Positions 1-12,415 are shown, numbered from the stretch's first letter. The stretch is 64,000 nt of DNA from Solen grandis (GCA_021229015.1 CM037777.1:60728085-60792084); one strand, 5' to 3'. Program-made: numbers and translations. Notes: generated by a model from the sequence alone, not told the origin.

Positions 1-1111
1 ATGATCTGATGAATCAATGATGATTCACCCAGCAGTATCTATTATTTACGACAACAGCTATGTTGAGCGTACAAACTTATATTGACTAAACCCACGATCC
101 CCAACGCAGTGAATACATCAGAGCTGCAACGCTTTTGTTTTTATGTTGCATTGTTTACAACGCAACATATTGTAACCGTTTGCGAAAAGACAATACCGGT
201 TATCAAAATTTAAAGTCCTCTAGCCGGCAAGATATATGTGCACCTGTTTGCGTTGGCGGGAAAAATTATCAATGAAAATACTAAAAAGTATGAATGAAAT
301 TGTGTGACGTAAGCTAGTTAAATGTAGCAGTTCACGCACCTTAGGCATGTAATCTATCCTGGTAAATCTAATACAAACATGGCAAATAAAATTTTGCCGT
401 TCGACCTTTACAGCTACAAGATCCATTTGGTGAGGAAAATCAATAAAACTATTCCAAATGACAAGACACACTTTCTACTGTACTGTTCCAATTTATGCTA
501 AACGCAACATTTTGACTCTCAGTTCTTTGATTATTTTTGCCATCATAGTTTGATGATTTGCTTCAGGCTTTGCTAGTTATAATTTATCATAATAATTCGC
601 TGCATGGTATTAAAAATATTTTATTTTAAATCTCGTTTTAAATTGTCATTTACGAGTATTTTGAGTTTATATGCGTTGTATTTCTTTATCAAATTCCACT
701 TTATTTTTACATCATTTATTCTTATTGTAGGTACCATCCAGTGATCATCCAGATTATTATTTCGTTTTTAGTTCGTTTCCACGAACTGGGGCGCGAAATA
801 AGGTAAACTTCATAATTTTGGTTACTAATTATGTATTACATACTTTATAAATACAGAATGCTCCAACTAAAATTTGTTTTTACATTGTTTGAAATCACGA
901 AATCATCCATCTTAACAATTGAATATTTCAGAGACATACTTGTACAATAGACACTATATATTTAAACCCATCGTCGGATACCCACGAATTCCTATTACGT
1001 TTCATCACATCTGCCAGTCGTAAGATGCATGACCCGCTTTGCCGTTTTTAGGGTATTAAACATATAGCGACCAAATGGAAAAAGTCGCTTACACATATAA
1101 GAATTTTTAAG
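1..1111. other. Intergenic, no recognisable feature
   Basis: A+T-rich sequence with short random open frames only; the longest (minus, 471-220, 83 codons) has no recognisable domain. I see nothing else. Confidence 0.5.
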
Positions 1112-1601
1112 GTACACGCCCCATAATAGCTACCAATTCCATCAAAGCCGTGCATATGACTTCACAATATAAGCTTTTAAAATGTCTTAGGGACAAATAG
1201 ACATGTCATGATAAGTTACAGAGGTGCTTTTATTGCCTCCCCTTGATAATTTTGTTGTCATGAGTCATCTCCCCTGAAAAGTGAAAAAGTGACTTCCTCC
1301 ATGTTTAGATTTCTTTTCAAGAAATTTGAAACAGAATCATATATTGCATCTTTCTACGGTAAGTATTTCTCGAAAACAAACTTAGTTTTACATATTCACA
1401 GAAATTGGATATTTCTCATAGATTTCAATTTTAAACTTAAATACATGTACCTGATTATCTCCCTCACATGTAATAAAACCTGGAAAAAAAAATCTCTATG
1501 AAACAAGTTTATTTTTGGGTGCCATCAAAGTGACAAAGTTTTTTTTATAGTAATATTACCATCCGGTGAGATATGGAATGTGGCTATTATGGGGCGTATA
1601 C
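1112..1601. mobile_element. TIR element (MITE-like, ~490 bp)
   Basis: The left end (1112-1142) and the reverse complement of the right end (1601-1572) agree at about 28 of 31 positions with one gap. The shared core is ACGCCCCATAATAGC, followed by AC.ATTCCAT. The interior has no transposase. Only a possible TA target duplication is visible. Confidence 0.65.
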
Positions 1602-2164
1602 ATCAAGTCGGGAAACTTAAATTTTGATCGATAAAGTTTATCCAAACATATCATTAATTCCCTTATTTTTAGAATTTTCGCGGCCTGACCGAATGCACAT
1701 TGCCATATGCAACAATCACTGTTTGAGAGTCAGCTCCCATTCATTTGTTCCACAAAAGTCCCCACTACATCACGGGCGCTGCTTTTGAAATGATCGGTGA
1801 ATGGTAAATGTAAACTAATAGTCCATCGGGGGAAATTTGGAGAGTAACGGAATTATTCGCTCTTTGGTTTCCGACGATGGTTCAAATCAGATTAATACAT
1901 TTCTATTCGTCTTCTATTTCTTATCTTACTTACATTAATATGAGAATGCATTTTTTTTTTGTAAATTCAGTATCGTAAAATGCTTTAAATTATCCATCTT
2001 ATGATTGTTGACAGATAGCTCTCCTGGAACTCCAAGCTTTGGTTGAGCTCAAATGTAGAAGAAATGAATCTGACAACTAAAGGTGCAGAATTGGTCCATC
2101 TGCACAATTGGCTTTTCTGGAGTACTGTCACTTCTGTTTCCGAAAAATCATAAATGTCATGGCC
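1602..2164. other. Intergenic, nothing recognised
   Basis: A+T-rich sequence between two TIR elements; no open frame or motif supported. Confidence 0.45.
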
Positions 2165-2284
2165 TTAAAGGCATACCTGCACAATGCAGTTATTCAAGCA
2201 AATTTAGAAAATTCTCATGGAAAGTTTTAATTTTCCTTCTTTGTCTATATAGAAAATAACTGCATTGTTCACGTATGCCTTTAA
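2165..2284. mobile_element. Fold-back MITE with TTAA target duplication
   Basis: This 120-bp element has 30-bp arms at 2165-2194 and 2284-2255 that match at 28 of 30 positions (TTAAAGGCATAC.TG.ACAATGCAGTTATT when paired). TTAA at both outer edges suggests a TTAA-target (piggyBac-like) insertion. It is non-coding. Confidence 0.75.
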
Positions 2285-3282
2285 ATATCTCAAAAACAAT
2301 GATTTTTTATCAAGGTACTATGGATGTAATATGTAATCCTTTAAAGGATCTTTCAAATGACATTTAGATTTTGGAGATCAGGGTTAAATCTGTTGAGTTA
2401 TGGCAGAAAAGAGGAAAATTATGTTTGCTTGATGCATTGCTTTTAAAATGGTTTGTATGTTAAAATGATCAGGTTATTAATTTCAAAGTTGTTCGTGGAA
2501 AAAAAAGTATTTGAAATAGGCATCTTTTTGATGTTTTGTTTGGGTTTGACCGTTCATATTTCAAAATCCGTCAAAGATAGGTCTAAATATAAAGTCCTCG
2601 AAATGTTGGGAATCTGGGGACCTTTCTAATGATACCTAGTTTTTAAATGGGGCATAATATAAGAAAGTTACATGAAAAATTAGAATATCTGAATACTGGT
2701 TTTTCAAAAAGAAAAAGAAAAGAACCTTTTTGCATGTAAAGAGGATTGGTTGTAGTTTAGCCTTGTGGTACACCAATTTCGAGAATTATTGAGCTTCGTT
2801 TTAAAGAGGGTTCCTTGAAGAGCCAGCATCATGAAATTGTAACAGGGGGCAAGCCCTTTAGTTTCCATTGATTGCATTGATTTCCATTTTTATATGACAT
2901 CATTTGACGTCAAAATTAGCATCTGCTATCAAATTATTTTGTGCTCTACAGCTTTCAATTCTGGATGGATTTTCTTCAATTTTTACAGATAATGTATTGC
3001 AAGATAATTATGTAATGAATATTTTAAGGTTTGCTATGGTTTGCAGAGCAGAACGCCCCATCGTTTGTTCAGACAAACGAAATATATATATAATCGGTTT
3101 TTAGTCAGGTTTCCTGTGAGCCAGTATCATGGAATTTCAACAGCAAACGTGACTTTGTTCCTTTTGAATCCAGTAAATTGCGTTCTTATGTGATGCCAGG
3201 GTTAAAATTAGCTACCAAATATTGTTCGTATTCTACAGCCACCATTTCTTCTATGTAATTCACAGGGACTTGCTCCTGTATG
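2285..3282. other. Intergenic, nothing recognised
   Basis: A+T-rich sequence. The only open frame (2904-3104, 66 codons) has no recognisable domain. Confidence 0.45.
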
Positions 3283-5294
3283 TTTTTAGCTCACTTGAGC
3301 ACAACGTGCTCATGGTGAGCTTTTCTGATCGCCTTTTGTCCGTCGTCCGTGCGTCCGTCGTTAACAATTTTTTAAACAACATCTCCTCCTAAACTACCAC
3401 TGGATTTTGATCAACCTTCAAAGGAATGTTCATTATGGGACCCTTTACCAAAGTTGTTAAAATTATTTTGATGGGTCAAAAATCTAGGTCACAGGAGCTA
3501 AAAATAGATTTTAAAAATGAAAATTTAAAAATTTTCTTCTCCGAAACCACAAGGGTTAGCCTTTTGAATTTTGGTATGTAGCATGATCTTATGACTCTCT
3601 ACTATGATTGTTCAAATTATGACCCTGGGGTCAAAATTGGCCCCGCCCCAGGGGTCACTTGATTTAACATAGGCTTATATTAGGAAAAACTTCTTCTCAG
3701 AAACCACAAGGCCTGGGGTTTAAATATTTGGTGTGCAGCATTGTCTAGTAGATAACAACCAAGTTTGTTCAAATCATGGCCCTGGGGTCAAAATTGGCCC
3801 AGTCCTAGGGGTCAATTGATTAAACAAAGGCTAATATAGAAAAAACTTGGAAAATCTTCTTCTCAGAAACCACAAGGCATAGAGTTAATATATTTGGTGT
3901 GCAGCATTGCCTAGTGGATTGCTACCAAGTTTGTTCAAATCATGGCCCTGGAGTCAAATTTGACCCCGCAATAGGGGTCAACTGATTTTACATAGGCTAA
4001 TATAGAAAAAAAAATTGAAGAATCTTCTTCTCCGAAACCACAAGGCCTTGGGTTTAGATATTTGGTATGCAGCATTGCAAAGTGGATTGCCAAGTTTGTT
4101 AAAATCATGACCCTTGGGTCAAAATTGACCCAGCCCAGGGGTCACTGATTAAACATAGCTAATATAGAAAAAAAAAGAAAAATCTTCTCAGAAACCACAG
4201 GCATAGAGTTAAGATATTTGGTGTGTAGCATTGTTAGTGCCAAGTTTGTTCAAATCATGACCCTGGGGTCAAAATTGACCCAGCCCAAGGGGTCACTTGA
4301 TTAAACATAGGCTAATATAGAAAGAAAAACATGAAAAATCTTCTCAGAAACCACAGGGCATAGAGTTAAGATATTTGGTGTGTAGCATTGTTTAGTGGAT
4401 CTCTACCCATTTTGTTCAAATCATGGCCCTGGGGTCAAAATTGGCCCAACACCAGGGGTCAATTGATTAAACAAAGGCTAATATAGAAAAAAAAACTTGA
4501 AAACAAGTGGATTGCCAGTTTGTTTAAATCATGACCCTTGGGTCAAAATTGACCCAGCTCCAGGGGTCACTCGATTAAACATAGGCTAGTATAGGAAAAA
4601 AAAAAGAAAAATCTTCTTCTCAGAAACCACAAGGCATAGAGTTAAAATATTTGGGGTGTAGCATTGTCTAGTTGATCTCTACCAAGCTTGTTCAAATCAT
4701 GATCCTGGGGTCAAAATTGGCCCAGCCCCAGGGGTCACTTAATTGAACAAAATCTAATATAGAAAAAACTTGAAAAATCTTCTCAGAAACCACAAGGCAT
4801 AGAGTTAAGATATTTGGTGTGTAGCATTGTCTAGTGAATTTCTACCAAGTTTGTTCAAATCATGACCCTGGGGTCAAAATTGACCCAGCCCCAGGGGTTA
4901 CTTGATTAAACATAGGCTAATATAGGAAAAACTTGAAAAATCTTCTCAGAAACCACAAAGCCTGGGGTTTAGATATTTGGTGTGCAGCATTGTCTAGTAG
5001 ATTACTACCAAGTTTGTTCAAATCATGGCCCTGGGGTCAAATTTGGCCCCGCCATAGGGGTCAACTGATTTTACATAGGCTAATATAGAAAAAAAAATGA
5101 AAAAATCTTCTTCTCAGAAACCACAAGGTCTGGAGTTTAGATATTTGGTATGTAACATGGGCTAATAAACCTCTACCAAGTTTGTTCAAATCATGACCCT
5201 GGGGTCAAAATTGGCTCTGCCCCAGGGGTCACTTGATTTTACATAGTCTAATGATACCAGGTGAGCGATCTAGGGCCATCATGGCCCTCTTTTT
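3283..5294 (+). mobile_element. Hairpin-ended repeat element with internal tandem units (copy 1)
   Basis: It starts with a 34-nt hairpin (3288-3321; arms AGCTCAC/GTGAGCT and GAGCAC/GTGCTC) followed by a CCGTCGTCCGT-rich stretch. It ends with AGGTGAGCGATCTAGGGCC and a second palindrome AGGGCCATCATGGCCCT (5272-5288). Between them are about ten diverged units of ~165 bp, recognised by repeated 'GAAACCACAAGGC', 'TTTGTTCAAATCATG' and 'CCCTGGGGTCAAAATTG'. No protein is encoded. The same end structures recur at eight or more other places in the window. Confidence 0.85.
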
Positions 5295-6043
5295 CCTTTA
5301 AATCCTAATGTCCACATGAATATCCACAGGGAATTGCTCCTGTATGTTGTGTTTTTTTTTAATCCTACTGTCCACATAAATATCAACAAGGGTGAACACA
5401 AAGTTGGGGAACTACTCGTTTTAACTCGTCATTTACAAATCATTCGAATAAAATCTATAAAATTAACATATGGAATCAATAAAATATACATTTCTCTTTT
5501 GAAATATACCAAAATATCGTGAAACTTATCTCCCTATGTCTGCTTTTTCATTTGAAATACTCGCAAATCGGCAAAAAAGTTTGTTTGGCCTTATTAGCGT
5601 AAACTGCAACATACTTTAGTATACTAATGTTTGCTGTCGTCAATGTTTAGCATAAATGACATGAAAAACATTTATTGTTTACAGTAAAATAATATTCCAT
5701 AACCTACTTATCCAATGTAAATACAGTTAACGTGCACAACTTGCAAACAACTGAAGGCTTTACTTCCTGTCAATTGTTTTTAACATAAAATATATATTCC
5801 TTGTCGTAGAAAATGGGAACATAATGTCATATCGATGTAAGAAAGAAAACCTATAATTGCGCACTTGTTCAGATGTTTTCTTTACTGCTATCTGGATCAG
5901 TCATTGTAAAATGAAACTTCAGGACACAAACCATGAGGAAACTAATTACATTTATACAAAACATGTCTTAAATCGAGACCCTACATTTTAAGTAATTCAA
6001 TAGACTATACTGTTAAACTCGGTAAAAGATATCGGTATATAAT
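5295..6043. other. Intergenic, nothing recognised
   Basis: A+T-rich. The 68-codon open frame at 5316-5522 begins inside repeat-like sequence and has no domain. Confidence 0.4.
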
Positions 6044-7140
6044 TAGGTTTTCGTGGACTGCAACGCAGCCGCGAAAACCTACTGTTCTTCTTGTGTTTCT
6101 TTTTCCCTTTTTTTTTTCCATTATTATTATTCTTTGCACTTTTTTTGTGGCCGCTGTTGCGACATGATTAGAAGTGCTTCAAATATGAAAATTTCCATGC
6201 ATACTCACATGTATCTGAAGTTGTGCACTACTAAGTTTGTTTTTCATTTTAGTACTAAGTTTTGCCGCTAGGTGGCGTTTAGCATCAAAACATATAATTG
6301 CCGATAACTCTGTCATTTGACATTTTATTTGTATGTAGTTTTTTGCATTCTGTTCTCTGTCAACTGCCCGTTAAAATATGATGAGTGGCAATATCCATAT
6401 CTTTGAAACTTTTGAGCTAGCAGAGGTTGAATGTTTGAATCTTTGAAAAAATCTGGCAAATTAGGGTGTGTCCACGAAAAACATGCCCATTTTTGTTAGA
6501 GATTAGATACGCTCATTCTGTTTTTTGAAATTGATTCCGAAGATCTTTGCGCACAAAATATATGGGGTGGCGATTTCAGAAAATGCATAAAATGGCTTTC
6601 AATAAGCGGTCAAAGTGCACTAAAATATGGAGGAAACAAATTTTCGAGAATAGGCATTTTTTTAGTTTTTGGAGGATTCTGTCATTATTTTTGAAGCAAT
6701 CTTTATGAAATTTTCACAGATTGGATTGTTTGTTGTTTCCAGGGACTTCACAGTTTCAAATTTTCAAAAAATGCAAAGGTCAAGGTCATATTGTGATTAT
6801 TGGTTTTTTCTTTGACCTTAAATATCTCAAAATCTAAAAATATTTTATCGAAAGAATATGGGTAAAATCAAAAGCCTCTAAAAAGTACTTTTTGAAGAAT
6901 TTTAGTTTTTTCAGATCGGATTGATTTGGTTGTTTGGTGGCAGTATGAAGTTTGGTCAAACTTTGAATTGATTTTAAAGCCTTTAAAGTTTAAATGTGTG
7001 ATATATTTTGTCATCATTGGAAAAAAGAATGTCTTACCTCGTCAACAAAAAAAGAATTTTGAAAATCTGTCAAGAATTGATGAATTTATAGAGAATTTCA
7101 ATACATGACCCAGAATAAAAACAGAGAAAATTTGACAGAA
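6044..7140 (+). mobile_element. Hairpin-started dispersed element, second family
   Basis: A near-perfect 38-nt hairpin opens it (6044-6081): TAGGTTTTCGTGG pairs with CCGCGAAAACCTA and inner CTGC/GCAG, followed by a T-rich TTC/TTA microsatellite-like tract. The minus-strand element starting near 63262 has the same layout (hairpin, then TTC/TTA repeats), so the two appear related. The far end near 7.1 kb is estimated. Confidence 0.5.
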
Positions 7141-8139
7141 GTTACCTATGTTATAATTAGATGCAGCTCTGCTAGCTGGCTTGCAACAGGTCAATGTACA
7201 GTGTATGTGTAACTATGAGAGCAATGTGTCAACACTGGTCTGAATGACCTGTGTAAAAGCGCTCAAAGAATCATGGGTAAGAGAGAGGGAGGGAGAGAGA
7301 GGGGATGAATTGTGTCTTTATTCTACATGTATTATTATTCCCCCCACACACTCACTATTGAATTGGATAGCAAAACAACTAAGTACATGTACAAACATCC
7401 ACCTTTTAAACAAGTTTTAGCTTACCAAAAGTTCCTTCTAGTGCATTACTGAACTTTGAGGCATAGAGTGAAAGCTGATATATGTTTAACCAAATGGCTT
7501 GTTACGTTACCAAAATTTTTGATAACAAATAAATTGTAAATCATTTATACTACTGAAAACTATTGTTCTTATAATAATAAGCAGGATTCCCAACTGTCTC
7601 ACCTGATTTTTAACTGTTTAGTATAAAAAGTGAGACACTTTGGAAGACATTTTTGAGCGCACAGTGATGATCAACATTAATCAAATCGTTCAATGTGCCA
7701 CACTTAGATCATATTGGCTCATTGCCAATATATGGATGCTTAAAGGCATCTCAAAACCCTTATATAAGTGACCCCCACCCCCCATTTATTCAATTCAATT
7801 CAATAGTTTATTTCCAAGATTTACATAGTAAATAACATTGGACAAAGCATATAGTAACAAAATATATTGGTTATGGCGGTTGTTTTCAATTAATTATGGT
7901 ATTGAGTATAATAATATATATCATCAAGCAAAAATTCACCCACCCGCCGTTGTGTGGGCATCTGTTTTTGATTAGGCAGGCTGCCACAGTCTGTCACAGG
8001 TATTGTTCAAGAGTGCATATGTTGCTACATGGGGTTGTATGTAGTCATTCACAGTTTGTAAAAAAGTTGTGAACATACCAAATACCAGAAATGATCCTAA
8101 AAGTTCTCTATTATTCTTTTTTTTTTTATTCGAGCAAAT

Positions 8140-8245
8140 ATAAATCTTCCTTTTCTTTCTTTCTTTCTCTGTTGATTTATTTTGTCTACTTTATTTTGTT
8201 CTTTCTTTCTTTCATTTTTTCATTTATTTTGTTCTTTCTTTCTTA
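8140..8245. repeat. Interrupted TTTC microsatellite
   Basis: Runs of CTTT units broken by TTATTTTGT segments. Confidence 0.7.
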
Positions 8246-8683
8246 TTTTATTTAAGTTGTAAAAATTATCATAAAAAGGGACATTAATTTTTAAATAAGT
8301 TATGTATCACTCATTACTTTCACTTTCATTCTCTCATTTCTTCCCTCAACACATGTTTATATGTCGGAAATCAACACAAATTTTATTACTTGTTTATTCA
8401 ATAAGAGAAATTCTGTTGAATAAAATGTAACAAAATGTCTCTAGCAAAAGCAAATAAAAAACAAAAAGATCTTGCATTGTCAGAATTATGTCCTTCAGGC
8501 TGATTTTAATTACTACAAAAATGCGTATCTCTATATTTTCAATATCAAAACTTTAATTCTGAAATAAATGCCGTATGATCCTATAATCATGCAGTTACAA
8601 AATTGACTCCAAGTAATAAATGTAATAAAGAATAATTATGTAAGGGATCATAAACTAAACAACCCACATATTATCACTATCAT

Positions 8684-8696
8684 TCATTATATGTTT
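8684..8696. repeat. SINE target-site duplication, left copy
   Basis: TCATTATATGTTT, identical to 8946-8958. Confidence 0.9.
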
Positions 8697-8945
8697 GGGG
8701 CCTCCGTGGCCGAGAGGGTTAAGTCGCTGACTTTAACACTCACCCTGCCCCTCACCGCGTGGGTTTGAATCCCGGCAGGGTCATTCGGATTTTCATGTGA
8801 GGAAGCCTTCCAGCTGGCTTGCGGTAGGTCGGTGGTTCTACCCGGATGTCTCCGTGCATTCGTGTCCTTCCTCCACCTGTAATTAGCTGGACGTCGCTAT
8901 ATGACTGAAATACTGTCGAAGCGACGGTAAACTCAAATAGTCAAG
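8697..8945 (+). mobile_element. Full-length tRNA-derived SINE with 13-bp target-site duplication
   Basis: The head resembles a tRNA-Ser/Leu: box A TGGCCGAGAGG (8707-8717) and box B GGTTTGAATCC (8762-8772) have RNA polymerase III promoter spacing with an enlarged variable region. A conserved body follows, including GGACGTCGCTATATGACTG and a tail AAACTCAAATAGTCAAG. The 13-bp duplication TCATTATATGTTT flanks it exactly at 8684-8696 and 8946-8958. It may belong to the mollusc V-SINE/RUDI-like group, but I assign no family with certainty. Confidence 0.9.
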
Positions 8946-8958
8946 TCATTATATGTTT
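8946..8958. repeat. SINE target-site duplication, right copy
   Basis: TCATTATATGTTT, identical to 8684-8696. Confidence 0.9.
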
Positions 8959-9526
8959 ATTGCTTTGTGTAAAACTAGCCTACTATCTCACTTCCATTGT
9001 AGCAGATAATTTAGTTATGTATCAACCCATCAGAGGTTTTACCGTAACATATAGGTACTATATTGGCTAAAGACTCCCTGCAGTGATGACCAGCAATTAG
9101 CAGGTCTGATCACAGCAGATGGGGGCCTGGCTCAGTGGGACATCACATTCCTTTCGAGATGCCTTTAAGTTTTGGTCACATATAAAGCATTTTGCATTTT
9201 GTTGTTTTTCTGGTATTTTAACTTGGCTAATCAGGTTTGAAACTGTTGATCATCACGAAAACCGTTGCATTTGCAGTATGCAAATCTAGTTATACACTAT
9301 GATTTTCTTGTTTCTTTATTATTTCAAAATATATGTAATTGATTTATTAAAATATTTTAACCCTGTTTAAAGTTCATATTTTAACAAACTTATAACCTTA
9401 AGTATTCCTTCGCGCTAAAAGCATGTTCCGACATCTAACATTTAATGATGATATTACCCATTATTTTCTCCCGATCTGATGCCGACGCGCCACTTATCTG
9501 TGGAATGTCTATATGCACAGTTTTTA

Positions 9527-9866
9527 GGCGGCAGCTTGCCTTCTTTAGTAGCTAAGAACGTTTACCAGGCATCGTTGACCATGCTAATTTGCATATTTTC
9601 CATTACAAGTTTAACTGTACCTCCCCGCGCTTAGTGCGGATCCACGCAATGCAATTCTGCACTTACGAAAACGAATGGATATGTTACGCAGACCTTTTAT
9701 TCATAACCGTCACCGCTATCATGTGCTGTTGTTTGTAATCGTGTTATTTTGCTCTGTAAACATCCATTTTAAGCGTGAACAATATATCCGTGACACTTAT
9801 AAATCAGAACAGCGACTCATTTTACAGACTTGAAGATCTACTCCCGTAAAAAGAAAAAGTAGCGCT
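9527..9866 (+). repeat. Dispersed ~340-bp repeat, copy A
   Basis: Aligns end to end with the reverse complement of 30595-30945. Shared landmarks in order: GCTAATTTGCATATTTTCCA, CTTAGTGCGGATCCA, TTTTAAGCGTGAA, GAAGATCTACTCC and GTAAAAAGAAAAA. It is diverged (roughly 75-80% by eye) and non-coding. Confidence 0.75.
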
Positions 9867-10230
9867 TCGAATGTCTGTAATTAACCTAAAGCAGTTCACG
9901 CGTAATTTTGCATGAAAGCGAGTTAGGTTTCTCCCAGAGCATTTCTTAACTTTGAAATAGAAACAAACATTCAAATATCTAAAACATCAAGTACCTTGTC
10001 AAGTTCTACACTTAAGTAACAGTAGAGAGTGTATATAAATCGGGTCCTAGGGAATGACCTATTTCTGAAGTTCATATAGTCAGGTTCATAACCCTAATTC
10101 CGGATTGTTTTGTAACAAACTGAGGGCGTATTCGATTGTCTTCCTACCGACTATAGTTGCAGGGGAGTGTGTGGAGTTTATTGCGTCATGTGGCTTTTCC
10201 CCTATTGTATCAATAATTAAGAATCACAGC

Positions 10231-11692
10231 TTTTTAGCTCACCTGAGCACGAAGTGCTCTAGGTGAGCTTTTGTTATCACCCTGCGTCCGTCGTCGTCCG
10301 TCGTCAACAACTTACTTTAAATGACATCTCTGTAACCACTGAGCAGGATTTGTGTTAAACTTGGCAGGGATGTTCCTTGGGTGAACCTTCCCAAAAGTTG
10401 CTAAAATAAACCATAATAAATCCAAGTGGAACTCTTGTTACAATGGCAACGGAAAGAAAAAAAATATGAAAACTTGGCCAGATTTCAAAATATTTTTGGT
10501 ATAAATGTTCCTTGGGTAACTCTCTACCAAGATTGCTAAATTTTAATTTGGCAGTAATGATACTTGGGTGAAGCTTCACAAAAGTTGCTGAAATTATTCC
10601 GATCCATAAAAAGACATGGCCTCCAGGGGCGGGGCTAAATTGCCTTATACAATGTACGTATATAGTGAAATTTTTAAACGACATCTCCTCTGAAAACGCT
10701 GCGCAGAATTTGATTAAATTTGGCAGGGATGATCCTTGGGTGAACCTTCCAAAAAGTTGCTAAAATAAACTTGACCCATTTGGAACTCTGGTTACCATGG
10801 CAACGGAAAGAAAAGAAATATGAAAACTTCAAAAATCATATCCTTCAAAACTTTTTGCAAGATTTCAAAATATTTTGGTACAGATGTTCCTTGGGTAATT
10901 CCCTACCAAGATTGCTAAAATTATTCCGATCGGGAAAAATCATGGCCGCCAGGGGCGGGGCTAATTTGCCTTGTATGTATAAAGTGAAATCTTTAAACGA
11001 CATCTCCACTGAATCTGCTGGACAGAACTTGAATAAATTTTGCAGGGATGATTCTTTGGTGAAGCTTCACAAAAGTTGCTAAAATTATTCCGATCCGTAA
11101 AAAAACATGGTTGGCATGGGCGGGGCTAATTTGCCATATATGTATAGTGAAATTTCTAAATGACATCTCCTCGGAAAACGCCCGTATAAAAACATGGCTG
11201 ACAGGGGCGGGGCTTATTTGCTTTATATGTATATAGTGAAATCTTTAAACGATATCTCCTCTGAAACCGCTGGACAGAACTTGATTAAATTTGGCAGGGA
11301 AGATCCTTTAGTGAAGCTTAAAAAAAAAAAAAAAAAGGGTGCCTAATATGTATATAGTGAATATTTAAACGACATTTCCTCTAATACCGCTAGACACAAT
11401 TTTATTATATTTGGCAGGGATGATCCTTGGGTGGAGCTTCACAAAAGTTGCTGAAATTGTTCTGATCCATGAAAAAGCATAGCCGCCAGAGCTATTTTGC
11501 CTAATATGTATATAGTGAATTCTTTAAACGACATCTCCTCTGAAACTGCTGGACAGAATTTGATAAAACTTTGAAGGGATCATCTCCTTCAAAACTACTG
11601 GCCAAATTTTAAAAATGTTTTAATACAGACTGATGTTCCTTAGGTAAACCTATACTTAGGTGAGCGATCCAGGGCCCTAATGGCCCTCTTGT
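10231..11692 (+). mobile_element. Hairpin-ended repeat element with internal tandem units (copy 2)
   Basis: The start hairpin is at 10236-10269 (AGCTCACCTGAGCAC..GTGCTCTAGGTGAGCT), followed by a CGTCGTCCGTCGTC stretch. The end is AGGTGAGCGATCC plus the palindrome AGGGCCCTAATGGCCCT (11671-11687). The interior units differ from copy 1: repeated 'GACATCTCCTCTGAAA', 'TTGGCAGGGATGATCCTTGG', 'AAAAGTTGCTAAAATTATTC' and 'GGGGCGGGGCTAATTTGCC'. Open frames in it (10684-10355 minus, 10771-11082 plus) are repeat translations. Confidence 0.85.
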
Positions 11693-12372
11693 TTCCTGTT
11701 ATTCCGGCTGCCGTCTCTCAGCGCATTGAGCGCTTTGATTAATTTTACAGTCAACATTTTAATATTTCGAGCGTATATTACTCCACTTTATAGACACGTT
11801 CTTATGAGTGGTTGCTTATTGTTTTGAAATGTGAATACATGTTTATTGTCTGATCGGACAGGATTACATTGACCTCATCATTAAAGATTTGCAATTTTTC
11901 TCTGAATGTCCCAGTGTCAGATGTCTCCGCAATACCAAGTAACGTAATAAACTTGAATTTTATGCTTAACTATCCGCAGTGTAATATATATTTACTACAA
12001 ACCGACATGTGTAAAGTCATATACCGCGCTTATTTAAAGATGTAATTTCCTCAAATACAAATAACGGCAGGATATTATATCTCTAGAAACAAAATAAAAA
12101 AAAACAGGAAAGTTATTCAAATTTCTTCCGGCCTGTTGTTTGCATTATATTTTTGTGCAACGCACTTGTATAATTCAAAGTAAAAGGAAACTATAATATC
12201 AAACCAAATATTTCCTTATTTTGAGATTTCAAATCTTAAAATGTAACAAAATAGGTTTGATGTAAAAATTCAGTTTTAAAACAACTCGATTATTTTATTA
12301 CTTTGTGTGCTACATTAGTCTGTTAGTCTGGAAACTTAAGTTTTTTAAGTTACCTGAAAATTGAATATATAT

Positions 12373-12415
<43 letters not shown>

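Larger units (their letters stand above)
7744..9164. mobile_element. TTAA-flanked TIR element (~1.4 kb) with a nested SINE
   Basis: Left end TTAA-AGGCATCTCAAAA (TTAA at 7740-7743) and right end (reverse complement) TTAA-AGGCATCTCGAAA (TTAA at 9165-9168). The short TIR matches at about 12 of 13 bases and both flanks are TTAA. No transposase frame remains. A SINE with its own target duplication lies inside (8697-8945), so this element is the older one. Confidence 0.6.

Noticed and set aside
220..471. 83-codon minus-strand frame
   Set aside because: No domain and no exon-like borders; length expected by chance in this composition.
10355..11082. Two frames above 100 codons on opposite strands
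   Set aside because: Both are translations of the internal units of a hairpin-ended repeat; they share repeated words with each other.
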